Assembly: GCA_030280995.1 (NCBI GenBank)
Contig: JASXTE010000017.1
Coordinates: forward strand, 13,444,498 to 13,508,497
Length of the DNA stretch: 64,000 bases
Origin: Hemileia vastatrix
Taxonomy: Eukaryota; Basidiomycota; Pucciniomycetes; Pucciniales; Zaghouaniaceae
Direction of reading: 5' to 3'
Position 1 is the first letter of the stretch, and every line of letters starts with the position of its first letter. Positions 44,166 through 55,530 of this stretch are shown one piece after another. A program made the translations under genes and the position numbers. The notes below the pieces were generated by a model that saw only the letters and a program-made list of their open reading frames with translations, made no database searches and had not been told where the DNA came from.

Positions 44166-45659
44166 ATGTCTTCTTCTGCTGCTTCTGGATCTTCTCTTCC
44201 TCTTACTCCTTCTAACAGGATCATTTCTAGGGATGGCCTAAAGTTTAATGGGGAGGAGGTTAAATGGTTTATTAGCAGGTATGAAGCTGCTGCTGCTGTT
44301 GATGGTGCTTCTCATGAGGACACGGTGAAGCAGATTAGGTATTTTATTGCTGATAGAAAGGTGGAAAAAGTGATCATTTCTATGCAGGCTTTTAAGGACA
44401 AGGATTTGGTGAAGTTTTCAAAGGCTATGGTTGATATATGGGGTGTTAGATTTACTATGTTGGACCTTAATAAAATTGTTGGTGATTGGCAGGCAAAGGG
44501 TGGAGTTTCTTCTATGGCTGATTTTAAAAATTTATGCATTCAATTTGATGAAGTGGTTGAATATCTGATTCTGGTGGAAAAATTGGCTCATTAAAATCAA
44601 GCTAAGGATTTGTTCTGGTCAGCTTGCAGCAGGGAGATTCGAATGGACTTCTTGAAGGATCTCTCAAGAAAAGACTTAATGAAGGAACTACCCAATGGCA
44701 AACAAAAATTGCCGGCTTTGGAGATTATTAAGGAGAATATCCAAGCCCATCTAAAATTAATGGCATTGGACAAATATCAAGAGTCATGCACTTGATATGT
44801 CAGCAAGTTTAGTGAAGATTTGGCTGAAAATAACAATATCATGGTAAAAGCTCAAGAGGCCAAGAAGGCTCAAATGAGACTACCACTGTCAAAAGTTGAG
44901 GGTACTGTGGACAACAAGATGGTCAATCAATTGGCTGATTTAACTAAACAATTAAAAATATTTGTCCAAGAGACTCAGAAGGCAAAAAGGGCCCCAATTT
45001 CTTCTTCATCAACTTCAACATCTTATCAATCTAGAGTATATGAGGGTCAAAATTATAATGGCAATGGCAATGGAAAACGCTTCTCAGGAAATAGTAGGAA
45101 TGGGAATGATAATGGTGTTAACAGTTTTATAGGTGGCTATTATGAGCCAAAGGTGTGCTCCTATTGTAATAGGATGGGGCACAGATCTGGAGTATGTTTT
45201 ACACTAGATAAATATTTGGATTCTGGGAGAGTGTTTTTTAATGGAAAGGTCTATAAATTTCCTGATGGATTGTTCATCAAGCCCAGTGATGGACAAGCAC
45301 CTTCTGATTTGGTTAGAAGGAATATGGCAGCTGAAAGAAGAGCCCAATTTGAAGAATTAAAAGACAATGATGATAATGCCAAGGGCGGCAAAAATGGTGA
45401 TGGTAAAAGCGGTGGTAAAGCTGATAAAGGTAAAGAGAAAGAGTTCAGTAAGGCCACATTTTTAACTTCTTTTGGTGTTTTGGAGCTGGAAATGGTTGCT
45501 AGAGTGGAGGGTAACTGTATGGCTGGCAAATATGATGTTGATGCTGATAGAAGAGCAGCTGCTACTAAAGCTAAAAGTAGCATTCAGAGCCAACTAAAGG
45601 CTAAACCTGATAAGGCAGTTAAAAATTTGAGACCTTACTCTAAGGAAAAAAATTTATAA
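44166..45659 (+). pseudogene. Gypsy-2 gag with zinc knuckle
   Basis: The ATG at 44,166 (SSSAASGSSLPLTPSNRIIS) opens one frame of about 497 codons that holds to TAA at 45,657, with only two in-frame stops (44,592 TAA and 44,793 TGA). A capsid-like helical region (DGLKFNGEEVKWFISRYEAA, KDKDLVKFSKAMVDIWGV) is followed by an Asn/Gly-rich stretch, the zinc knuckle CSYCNRMGHRSGVC (about 45,152-45,193) and a Lys/Gly-rich tail. The next ORF starts 1 bp after the stop in another frame (TAA-T-ATG), suggesting reinitiation or frameshifting between gag and pol in the live element. Confidence 0.8.
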
Positions 45660-45660
45660 T

Positions 45661-46788
45661 ATGCAGAAGGGGATGGCTGATATGGGGCCTCCTAGTTATG
45701 GTAAATTTGATTTAAATGGTGAGCCTATGCCAGAAGATGATTTGGATTCTGAGGAGGACTTACCTTTGGCGTCACTACCCAGACCAAGTTTTATTGGTCC
45801 CATCCTAATGGAGGGAGTAAGAAGGACTAGCAATGGATCAGGATTAGAGATAGAAGCTGGTGATAGAGCTAGGGTTATCAGTAGTGAAGATTTTATTATG
45901 GGGGGTGAAGATGGAAATGTGGGTCCTCAAGAGGTGCCCAGGGCCAAGGTTGTTAAATTGAAAGTCCAGTATGAATGTCCAGTAGTGTCCGGTCAAGCAA
46001 ATGCAATGGACCAAGTTTTAAATAGGGTGAATCAACTTCAGATTCCCTTATCTTCAGGAAAGCTTTTCACAATTAGTCCAGCACTTTCAGAGAAGCAAAA
46101 GAAACATCTGAAAAAGCAACAGGTTTCCGCTGAATAGGTGGAATATATATGTGAATATTCAGAGAAATTGGGGAGGATGTTGAAACACATTTTTATGCTC
46201 CCCTGGGTTACCTGGTGGTAACTCTTAAAGGTAAAGATTTAAAGGCCTTGGTCAATTCAGGGTCTCAAATTAATTTGATTTCTTTAGAGCAAGCAACAAT
46301 TATTGGCTTTCCAATTAAAACTGGTACTGGGGGAAACCTCAGAGGTATTGGAGGGCATGCAACAGAGCTGATGGGTGCGGCTGAGCATGTCAAATTAGGT
46401 ATTGCTGGATCTATTGGTATGGTTCACTTTTATGCGGCCAGAGGGGCATTTAAAACTGTTCTTAGTGGTCCTTTTTTAATGTATTTTGAGGCCTGGATTG
46501 GATATTAGTTTGGAGATAACTGGGGAGGATATGAGGAGGTTACATATGCAGTTGGCACCTCCTGGAGATGAAGGTTGGGAGACACAGCCAGGGATCACCA
46601 CTCTGTGTCAGTGTTGTACTTGCATCAAGAAGCAGTGTATGAAATGGAGGGCTTCTGGTGAATTATGTTTAGAGGGGAATTTTGGAGACCCTCATTTTTT
46701 GGGGTATCTGGGGCTGATCACTCTAATGTTGCAATCTCTCCCCAGGATGAGATCCCGTATTGAAATAGGTCAGCTCACTTGGAGATAA
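45661..46788 (+). pseudogene. Gypsy-2 gag-pol linker and aspartic protease, decayed
   Basis: An acidic linker (PMPEDDLDSEEDLPLASLP) is followed by a stop at 46,135 and a frame change. The protease reads LKGKDLKALVNSGSQINLIS at about 46,218-46,280, where the catalytic triad DSG has become NSG (G-to-A type change), so the enzyme would be dead. A further frame change near 46,480 leads into LDISLEITGEDMRRLHMQLA. The stretch to 46,788 has no recognised domain. Confidence 0.75.
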
Positions 46789-46854
46789 TTCAAGTGGATC
46801 CTCAATTATTTTCTGTTAATAAATAGGTTATATTTTTATTATTTCTTCAAATTT

Positions 46855-49323
46855 TTGGTTTGTCTCACTTCTCTGTCAAGTTTTTCAATCACATTCAAGA
46901 ATGGATCAAGAAGGAAGATGGGAAATATTATTTTGAATAAAAATTGGAACAGTTTATTTTCTGACCTCCAGAAAGAGAGTAAACTGCAATTATTTCATCG
47001 AAATTCTATAAAAAATCTTAGTATAAATAAAACACAAAAAATTAATTTTTTTGATAATTTGATTCTGGTCCTCCAGAAAGAGGATAAACTGCCAACTTTT
47101 TTTACTGATGATTCTATGATGGATAAGGGAATTAAAGGTGTTGGAAAAATTGTTGATAAATTAGATGATGGAAAATAGAAAAAGGTTAAATTTAAAAATA
47201 AATTAAAATATTTTTCTACTTATATTGATTCTGATTCTGAGGATGAAGTGAATTCCTTTGATGAAATTTCCAATGGCAATACAAAAATAGATATTTTACC
47301 TCAAGTTTATGTAGATGTGGAGGCTGCAAAATATAAGAAGGTAGCAAACAAAGTCCGACCAATTAATAAACGGCTACCCGCTGAATTATATTTACCTTTG
47401 AAAAGACCAAGGCTATCAAGAGATCCTTATGAATTTCCCTTGGTGGGGAATCCACCTGAATTTTCTGAAATGTCAAGAATAACTTTTGATAGATTAGGTG
47501 TTGTTAATTTTAGACCTGATTTTTGTTTGTCTGGAGAAGAGAAGAAGTTGTTTTTGGATGTGATGGTCAAGCAAGAGAAGGCCATTGATTTTGTAGAAGA
47601 GGAGAGGGGTGTGTTGAAGCATTCCTATGGGGAGCCTTACAAGATTCCTGTAGTATGTCATGAACCGTGGCAGCAAAAACCAATTCCGATTCCGGCTGCA
47701 TTAAAAGAAGCTTATATCAAAGTTCTCAGAGAATGGATTCGGACTGGACTTTATGAGCAATAATCATCAAGTTATTCTAGTCCGGTATTTTCTATCAAGA
47801 AACCAAATGGCAAAATTAGAGTAGTTCATGATCTCAGGGAATTTAATAGGGTTACAATAAAGGATGCTGGTATACCACCTAGTGCTGAGGAGTTTGTGGA
47901 AGAGTTTTCTGGGAGAGTGTGTTATGGTTTAGGAGATATGATGGGGGGATATGATGAGAGAGAGCTGAATCCAGAATCTAGGCCTCTCACTACTTTTGAT
48001 ATACCGCTAGGATGATTATGATTGACAAGAATACCTCAAGGAGCAACAAATTCAGTTGCTGTTTATCAAGCTCAGATGGCTTAGATTCTTCAAGATGAAA
48101 TCCCTCAATATGCTGGAATCTTTATTGAAAATGGAGGAATTAAAGGACCTTCAACAGATTATGATAAAGAAGTGTTGGAGGAGAACCCAGGGATACGAAG
48201 ATTCATCTGGGAGTATGCAATCACTTTAGAGAGGATCTTGTTTAGAATCGAAGAAGCTGGTTTAACTATTTCGGTTTCAAAATTTTCATGTTGTGTTCCA
48301 GCTTTAGAGATTTTAGGTCATGTGGTATGTAGAGAGGGTAGGATTATGTCCAAGAAGAAAGTGAATAAAATTCAGTCCTGGCAAAGACCAAAGAATACGA
48401 CAGAAGTCAAGGGGTTTTTAGGCGTATGTGTTTATGTTCCAATGTTTATCAAGGACTTTGTTTCATTGGAAGCTCCGTTGAGAAGGTTGACAAGAACGGA
48501 TGCAGACTGGGAGTGGGATGAAGAGTGTGAAAGGGAATTTGAGAGATTGAAGAAGGTTGTGGGGAAGGATTTAGTCCTGCACAAGTTAGATTATGGAAAA
48601 GATGCTGGTAGGATTTATTTAGCAGTTGACTCAAGTCAGGTTGCTGCTGGGGCAGTTTTGTCTCAGATGGATAAAGCTGGTTACATTAGGCCAGTTAGGT
48701 ATGAATCTGTGGTATTCACCTAAGTCAAATCAAGATATTCTTAGCTGAAATTGGAACTGTGTGGAGTAGCAAAAATTTCAAAGAAACTTCAAAATGTTTT
48801 GTGGGGCCAACACTTTGAATTGCAAGTGGATGGGAAATCTTTAATTCAAATGATTAATTCCCCAAGCTTCCCAAGTGCACCTATGGCGAGATGGGTAGCA
48901 TTTATTCAACATTTTTCTTTTGACTTAGTTCTTAAGCCCGGAAAATTTTTTACTATGCCAGATGGTTTGTCAAGAAGACCACCCACTGAAGATGATTCAG
49001 ACTCAGAAGAGTTCAATGAAGATATACATAAAGCCAGCACTAAAGGAGCTGAAGAATTTCCATACCTCACCCATGAGGTTAAACCGGAAGGAATATTATT
49101 TTTAGATGATTGCAATGATGACCTCCACCAAGAGGATAAAATGGAAAAAAAAAATTATGTTGATAAAATCGGTGAAATTGGTGTGAATAAATTTGGTAAA
49201 AAAGAGGTAGAAGAAGATGTTGTGTACATAGATAAATATGGAGAGGTAGTTTGGGATAGTAGTAGGTTAAGGAAGGGTGTATATGTTGGAGAATTAGAAA
49301 ATTTGATTAAAAAGGGTGAATAA
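46855..49323 (+). pseudogene. Gypsy-2 reverse transcriptase and RNase H, decayed
   Basis: One frame holds from about 47,248 to past 49,300. N-terminal linker (LPLKRPRLSRDPYEFPLV), RT with VVHDLREFNRVTIKDAG, GDMMGGYDERELN and LTRIPQGATNS. At about 48,115-48,135 it reads IFIENGG, so both aspartates of the presumed FIDDGG motif are altered. Stops occur at 47,761, around 48,013-48,021 (two) and 48,082 (TAG in place of a Trp codon). RNase H-like sequence (LAVDSSQVAAGAVLSQMD) is near 48,615-48,670 and ends with DGLSRRPPTEDDSDSEE. The 46,855-47,178 ORF lies upstream of RT, is Lys/Asp-rich and has no recognised domain. Confidence 0.82.
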
Positions 49324-49389
49324 GAGAAAGAGGTATTTTTGAATTTGGTTTCTAAGAGTTCAAAAGGTTCAGATGAAGAAAATTGACAT

Positions 49390-50777
49390 AGCTCAATCAA
49401 GAATAAAATTTGTGGTCAACGTCTATTGGCTCATTCATGTGCAGGTGATATTGGTGATATAGAAGTGACCATTGATATTATATTAATCGATTTTCAAGTT
49501 GAAGTCTGGGGTCAGACTGGTTTTTATTTGTTGTTGGTTAAATATTTATTGACTTTAGAAAGGCCAGAAGATTGTGAAGATGATGAATGGGTGGCTATAA
49601 AAAGGAAGTCATCTACGTTTTACTTATCTGGTCGAAGATTAATGAAAAGGAGGTATCCAAATCCCCAAGTAGTTTTAAATCAAATGAAAGGGCAAGAATT
49701 AGTTTTAAAGTCACTGCATGAAGTTCTTGGGCATAGAGGTGTTGGAGAAATGTTCAGAAGAGTTGCTGATCAATTTTTGTGGCCAGGTATGGAGATAGCT
49801 GTTAAAGAGTGGGTTCAGTCATGCAAATAATGTCAAAGAAGAAGTTATTTAAGGCAAAAAGAACCTGGACACACTACTGGAAAAAATACTCTCTTTGGAA
49901 GGGTTAGCTTGGATTCTGTTCATATTAAGAGGGACAGTATAAATACTTAATTGTAGCCAGAGATGATTTATCTGGTTGGGTAGAGCCAGAACCTCTTATT
50001 AATTTGACTTCAAAAAATGTGGCAGAATTTATTTTGAAAAATTGGGTGTATTGATATGGAGTTATAAAATTGGTAATGGTAGATGGAGGTCCTAAGTTTG
50101 GGACACAGTTTAGAGAAGCTATATCAAAAGTTTGGTCAACAGTTAGGGTAGCAAACCCTTATTATCCTGAAGCTGAAGGTATGGTTGAAAGAGGGCATCA
50201 AGCTATTAAGGATGCTTTAGTCAAAATGTAGTGGTCGAGTGCTGAAAAGTGGAGGCATTATTTACCTTTAGTTTTATTTTCTGATCATATTACTGCCAAA
50301 AGGAAAACTGGATTTTCACCCTATGAACTTATTTTTGGACAGAAAGCAGTTTTACTGGTTTATTTGGAAGCTGAATCATATCTTGGAGTTGATTCGGACA
50401 TGGTCAAGACTACAGAAGAGATATTATGTGCAAGAATGATGCATCTAGAAAAGAAATAAGAGTTCTTAGAAAAGGAATATTCATGGATGATGAAGATCTG
50501 AAATCAGTCAGTAAGATATTGGGATGAGCGTTTGGCACATTGACTTAGAAAACCTTTGAAATTTGGATATATGGTTTTGGAGTATAATTGGATTTTGGAG
50601 AGCCAATGGGGCAAAATTTTTGCAGATAGGTGTAATGGACCATATAAAGTCAAGGAACAAGTATCTGGAGGTTCTTATGTACTAGAAAAGTTGGATGGAG
50701 TAGCTTTGAAGAAGAGGGTAGCAGCTGATCAAGTCAAGCGGTTCTATCCTAGAGATACCCAGAGTGCTGAAGTTTGA
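49390..50777 (+). pseudogene. Gypsy-2 integrase, decayed
   Basis: The zinc-binding region (LKSLHEVLGHRGVGEMF, WPGMEIAVKEWVQSCK) ends at a TAA in place of the second zinc-region codons near 49,828. The core starts VSLDSVHIK at about 49,905, where a 1-nt deletion relative to Gypsy-1 changes frame near 49,928. The last core acidic residue sits in AEGMVERGHQAI near 50,175. The C-terminal segment (YVLEKLDGVALKKRVAADQV) ends with TGA at 50,775. Several stops are present. The interval 50,778-51,070 is non-coding. Confidence 0.8.
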
Positions 50778-51070
50778 CTCCAAAACAAGGATAAACTAAA
50801 TAATCAATAAAATAAATTTTTTCAAAGTTTAACTCTGGAATGAGGATAAACTACTTTCTTATTAAAAATATTACTATCATTTTACTATGGTATGGGAGAA
50901 AAAACTGTTAACAAAATTTACAACATTTATGAAGACAGTTGTTTGAAAATTCTTAAAACTCTTAAAAGCGACAAAAATTATGGGGAAGATATATGTTGGA
51001 TTGATAAAGTTTTTTCTATTGGTAGAAGATTTCACAGGGGAACCTTCTGAATTAAATGTTGGAAAGTTTA

Positions 51071-51111
51071 GGGGTAATTGATGGGCTGGCTGCTCTATAC
51101 ACAATTACCCC
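51071..51111 (+). other. Hairpin H1, Gypsy-2 copy
   Basis: GGGGTAATTG pairs perfectly with CAATTACCCC around the conserved ATGGGCTGGCTGCTC loop. Relative to Gypsy-1 copy b, one C has become T on the left and the partner G has become A on the right, so pairing is preserved. Confidence 0.75.
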
Positions 51112-51352
51112 ACAATGTTTGTTACCAATTTTTCCCTGTTTCTAGTTGAATCCTGGCTTTGTTTTTGATCTATAGGAAGTCTGCTAAGACTATAAACTGG
51201 AACGTACCAAGAGACAATGCTCCCACTGCCGGATTCAAGATTCTTTTTTATTTTATTTTCTTTTATTTCTTTTATGTTAGAATTTTATAAAATGAAATAT
51301 GTTTTTCTTTCATTTTAATTTTTATAATACTATAAAATATTGTTAAGGGTGA

Positions 51353-51410
51353 TGCTCACTGGTGGTCTCTAATCATTTTTACAAATTGGAGGGAGCCCAA
51401 CCAGTGATCA
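51353..51410 (+). other. Hairpin H2, Gypsy-2 copy
   Basis: TGCTCACTGGTGGTCTCT pairs imperfectly with GGGAGCCCAACCAGTGATCA. It is the same module as 4,187-4,242. Confidence 0.65.
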
Positions 51411-51482
51411 TTATCATAAAATTTTATTTTTCTAAACTTTCATTTATTAATTTTGTATTTTAAATTTATCAAAATTGTGTAA

Positions 51483-51508
51483 CCACATCAAGTTGCACTT
51501 GGATGTGG
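51483..51508 (+). other. Hairpin H3, Gypsy-2 copy
   Basis: CCACATCAAG and CTTGGATGTGG pair with one bulged base and a 5-nt loop. It is followed by TTATCAATTTTCCGGGGG as in Gypsy-1. Confidence 0.65.
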
Positions 51509-51559
51509 GCATGATGTCTAGGGTACGGCTTATCAATTTTCCGGGGGCCATCTTTTAAA

Positions 51560-51870
51560 TTTTATTTTACATTTCATAAATTTTATATTTCAAATTTGTT
51601 TATCATTTTTTTTAAAAATTAAATTTTAAGTTTTATTTCATAACAATCTTTTATAACCTTTTATTATTTTCATCATTAAAAAATAAAAAATAAAAATAAA
51701 ATAAAAATAAAAAAATGAAAAAATGAAAAAATGAAAAAATGAAAAATAAAAAATAATTAAATAATAAAAATAAAAATAAAATAAATATTTAAACATACAA
51801 TTATTTCTTTTATAATTTTGTTAAATTTAATTTTCAATTTTCTTTTGTTTTATTTTTTTATAGTATATTT
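51560..51870. repeat. AT-rich low-complexity tract in Gypsy-2
   Basis: AAAATAAAA and AAAAATGAAAAAATG repeats, equivalent in position to 4,681-4,963 of Gypsy-1. No coding potential. Confidence 0.85.
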
Positions 51871-51930
51871 TATATAGGAAAAAGGGTCAAGAGGAGCTCG
51901 AGCGAAATTGGATCCTACTTCAAGATCAGT

Positions 51931-52180
51931 TAGTCCTCCAAGACTTTAAACTGGCTAACTTTCAAGACTTTCTTTAAAGGGATATATTGGTTATTCTGGA
52001 TCTTTTAGTCCTCCAAGACTTTAAACTGGCTAACTTTCAAGACTTTCATTAAAGGGATATATTTGTTATATTGGATCTTTAGTCCACTAAGACTTTAAAC
52101 TGGATAGTTTTTACAATTTTATTTCAAGAATTTGGTTCCTCATTGGATCTGTTAGTCCACAAAGACTTTAAACTGGATAT
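51931..52180 (+). repeat. Dispersed motif array 2: TAGTCCTCCAAGACTTTAAAC
   Basis: Four units starting at about 51,931, 52,016, 52,080 and 52,153, each with AGTCC, two to five variable bases, AAGACTTTAAACTGG, then GGATAGTTTTTAC or GGCTAACTTTCAAG. Unit length is 64-85 bp. An isolated copy lies at 51,178. Same motif as array 1. Confidence 0.85.
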
Positions 52181-53101
52181 TTTTTACGATTTTATTTCAA
52201 GAATTTTGTTCCTCATACACCACAGAAAATTTGGGGGGGTATTGCTAGCAATACCCCTCATTTAAAAATGTTGGAAAGTGGTTGGAAAGCTGTTGGGAGT
52301 TCATTGTGAAACCAGATTTAAATTAATTGGACAAAGATTTGGTAATCAGTTAGACCTAGGTTCAACCAAACTCAATCACAGGTTTCTTGGAGCTTGGTGA
52401 TTACTTTGATCTTGATCTGAGCACTGATTGAGAAAAGCTTGAACATATCACTTAAAATATCATAATATTCACTTTCACATCTTGTGGAAAGCAAAATTTG
52501 ATATTTGTTCTAAGAATATCTACATATATTTTCTTGCCAACTTTGTAACAGAAGGTTAAACTGTAGTATCTCAATTATTACACTAGAATACATAGATATT
52601 TGATAAAACATACAATTCAAATCAATTTTAATATTATTGAGATCACCATAAGTGTCTGTCCAAAGACTTACAAAAAGTAAGTTAGTATCAAGACATCGTT
52701 CTAGGTAGTAGTTTCAATTTGGATTTTGAACTGACATCTAAAGCATTTTACTATTAGACAGAAACATAAATAAGTGTAATAAGAGTGAAATTATTCTATT
52801 TTGTGATTATAATGTAAAAATAAAGCACATTTTTATTGAGAAAACTTTTCTTCCTCCACAAACCAAAATTTACTCTATAGGCTCAAGATTTATTTTTAAA
52901 CCATATTATTCATTTCAGTTATCATTGATTTACTTCCAATATTTATTAAAAAGATAATAATAATACATGTGAAAGAATTATGAGCTTAGCATAGCATATT
53001 CTAAAAAGTTATTTTGTTGTTTTATTCAAAACTGATTATTCATTTTTTGGTTCAATTCATCTTTTATCAACCACTATCTTCAGATACTATTCTTACTTAA
53101 T

Positions 53102-55530
53102 ATGTCAAGTCTCAGATGTGTTGGAAAGTTCTCAATAACGATCAATCAAATTTATATGAATGTAATTTCAAGATTTCAAAACTCACCAACCCCCACAATT
53201 TTACAGCGAGGCCATTTGAATGTTCATATTTTTGGACTATTTGAAGAAAGAAAAACAACCCTTGTCGGTAATCTTTCTCAATTGCAGAGTAAGCACATTG
53301 GACCACTATTGGGTGACATTGGGTCTGTATCTCATAATTTAAACCAAAGAAGTGCCTTGAATCCTATAAAGCCTTTCTATTTTCATGCTTACTTGGTTCC
53401 AGTTTTTGGTAATCAGTATCAACTTTAAGGATGCCTCTTTTATTCAAGTACACTAATCAGTCTTGCTAAAGAAGCATTTTATTCTGCTCAAATCGATTTA
53501 TGTCTGATCCTGAACTACAATTCCACTATCCTTTTTAATATCCAGCATGTAATTTTTGAAGGATCTTTCCAAATATCTCAGAGTACTCAAGATTGGAAGG
53601 CTGATCAACTTATCCAAGGAATCAAATCAGTTCTCAAAACACATCAACTTCAAGCAATAAATTTTATGATTGACAATGAACGAATGTTAAAGGAATAGTT
53701 GGATATCATGTGGAGGCACCAGGTCAACCATTGGCTTAGAACTGGATTCAATGACTATAAAGATCAGTTTCCTAACAATCAATTAACCCCTGAAGGAAAC
53801 GGGTCAATACTTGCTGATGATATGGATTTGGGAAAGATGCTTTCAACTCTTTCTCTTATAAGTGCAACTCAAAGTGAAGCAAGACAATTCCAGGTATCGT
53901 AAAATGAAGAAGTTGTTAATCGGAGTTCAGCCACACTGATTATATGCCCAATGGCAACAATATCAAATTAGATCAATGAAATAAGTGTGCACTTTGAAGA
54001 TAATGCGCTTCCTTTCAAGGTTCTTTATGGGAAGGATTGTCAAAATACTAACGTCAATGAGATACAGGACACTGCTATTGTTTTAACGACCTATGAAACA
54101 GCTAGCCTAACGATGTCAAAAAATCAAAGCCAAAAAAAGATACCAGTGACTCAAAAGCTCTTTTGGTATAGAGTTGTTTTAGATTAAGCTCAGTTAGTGC
54201 CCATTTCTATATCTAAAACTTAAAACTTAATTTTTATAATCAATTTTAATAAATATTCTTTTAGTTACATTAAAAATCCTTACTCGCAGAGGGCTCAAAC
54301 AATTTTTGACTTGGAATCCCAACACCGACTATGCTTGACTGGAACTCCACTTCAGAACAGGCCCACTGACCTTCAAAGTCTCATATTTTTTCTTAGAATG
54401 GAAGAGTGGCAAGAAGACTAGTTATGGAAGAATTTCCTTTTTCCAGGTTTGCAAAAAGGAAAGGCTAATTCTATTAAATCAATCAATCACTTAATGAAAG
54501 TCATAAGCCTACGTAGAGCAAAGGATGCAATTTTTTCTCTTCCAAAAAAGATTCAAAGGGGGATATCGGTTCAATTAGCAGATCCATGGAGGTCTTAACT
54601 TGATGTGCCTCAAGAAGGATTCACTGAGCAATATGGGCCCTCCAGGAGCACTGACATCCCTTGGGACTCATCTGAGTTTCTAAGAGAGCTGATAATTTTA
54701 AGAAAATTCTGCAACCATTCAATCTACAAAAATCTGGATGAAACTCCAACTTTTGATTTCACCTGGCAGCATTCCGCAAAGATTTGTCATCTTATAGGCC
54801 ACTTAAAAAACTTTTTGTGTGGTGAAAGGGGTATAAATTTTCCATACGCTGTTATATTCTCAAACTTTGCAGAATTTTTGCAGATGTAAGTGATTCTATA
54901 ATGAATTGTTTTACAAAATTGTGTTGGCTTATTAAAAACAATTTTCTTATATTTCAAAATAGAATAAAAATGGATTTAGATGACCACAATATTAGGTATA
55001 ACCAGCTTATGGGTGAACTCAGCAGGACAAAGCGAGACAAAAATATGCATGAATTCCATTTTAATAAAAATTGCCAAGTTTTGGTTGGAACGATTCAGGC
55101 TGCAGGAGTGGGTATAGATCTCAGGTGTGCTCAAAATGTATATATAATGGTGAGCTCAATGTCTTATTTTTCATATTAAGAACAAAAATATTAATTTTTT
55201 TATATGCTCAATGTTGAAATAGGAGCCAAATTGGAATCCAGCAGTTGAGCAGCAGGCTGTTGATTGGCTGTATAGAATGGGGCAGCAAAATGAAGTAAAT
55301 GTTTTGAATTATTTTGTACAAGGAAGTATAGAATTCAGCATGTATAAGATTCAAAAGAAAAAAATGGAGCTAACAATGTAAGCCAAATTTCATTTCTATA
55401 AATTTTAATGATAATAGTAATCATTAAAATTATGTTTTTGTTTTCAAGGCTAAGTGTCCCAAACAGTGGAAATGAGGAGTATGAGTGTGCACACCTATTA
55501 TTAAGGGAGTTTGTCAATCACTCACTTTAG
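53102..55530 (+). pseudogene. SNF2-family helicase (Rad5/HLTF-like), decayed
   Basis: A multi-exon helicase-like gene. In order: an N-terminal region (53,102-53,425), HQLQAINFMIDNER, then GSILADDMDLGKMLSTLSLI at about 53,803-53,860, where the usual GxGKT loop is altered at two positions. TLIICPMATIS follows. LTTYETAS and VVLD-stop-AQ at 54,185 come next: the DEAQ box has TAA in place of its E codon. RLCLTGTPLQNRPTDLQSL (motif III) is near 54,330. The C-terminal lobe has VLVGTIQAAGVGIDLRCAQN (about 55,080-55,140) and EPNWNPAVEQQAVDWLYRMG. Introns are likely at about 54,887 (GTAAGT...AAATAG), 55,149 (GTGAGC...AAATAG) and 55,379 (GTAAGC...TTCAAG). At least four in-frame stops make it a pseudogene. 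Probably cargo of CACTA-3, possibly a captured host gene. Confidence 0.8.

Larger units (their letters stand above)
43993..52217 (+). mobile_element. Gypsy-2: decayed Ty3/gypsy element, 3' end cut by CACTA-3
   Basis: Primer-binding site, gag, protease, RT, RNase H, integrase and a hairpin-rich 3' region occur in order. Pol is collinear with and very similar to Gypsy-1. The 3' region keeps H1, H2, H3, an AT-rich tract and the CTTTAAACTGG array in the same order as Gypsy-1, but lacks the Cys-cluster gene. A CACTA element terminus interrupts it at 52,218. Confidence 0.85.
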
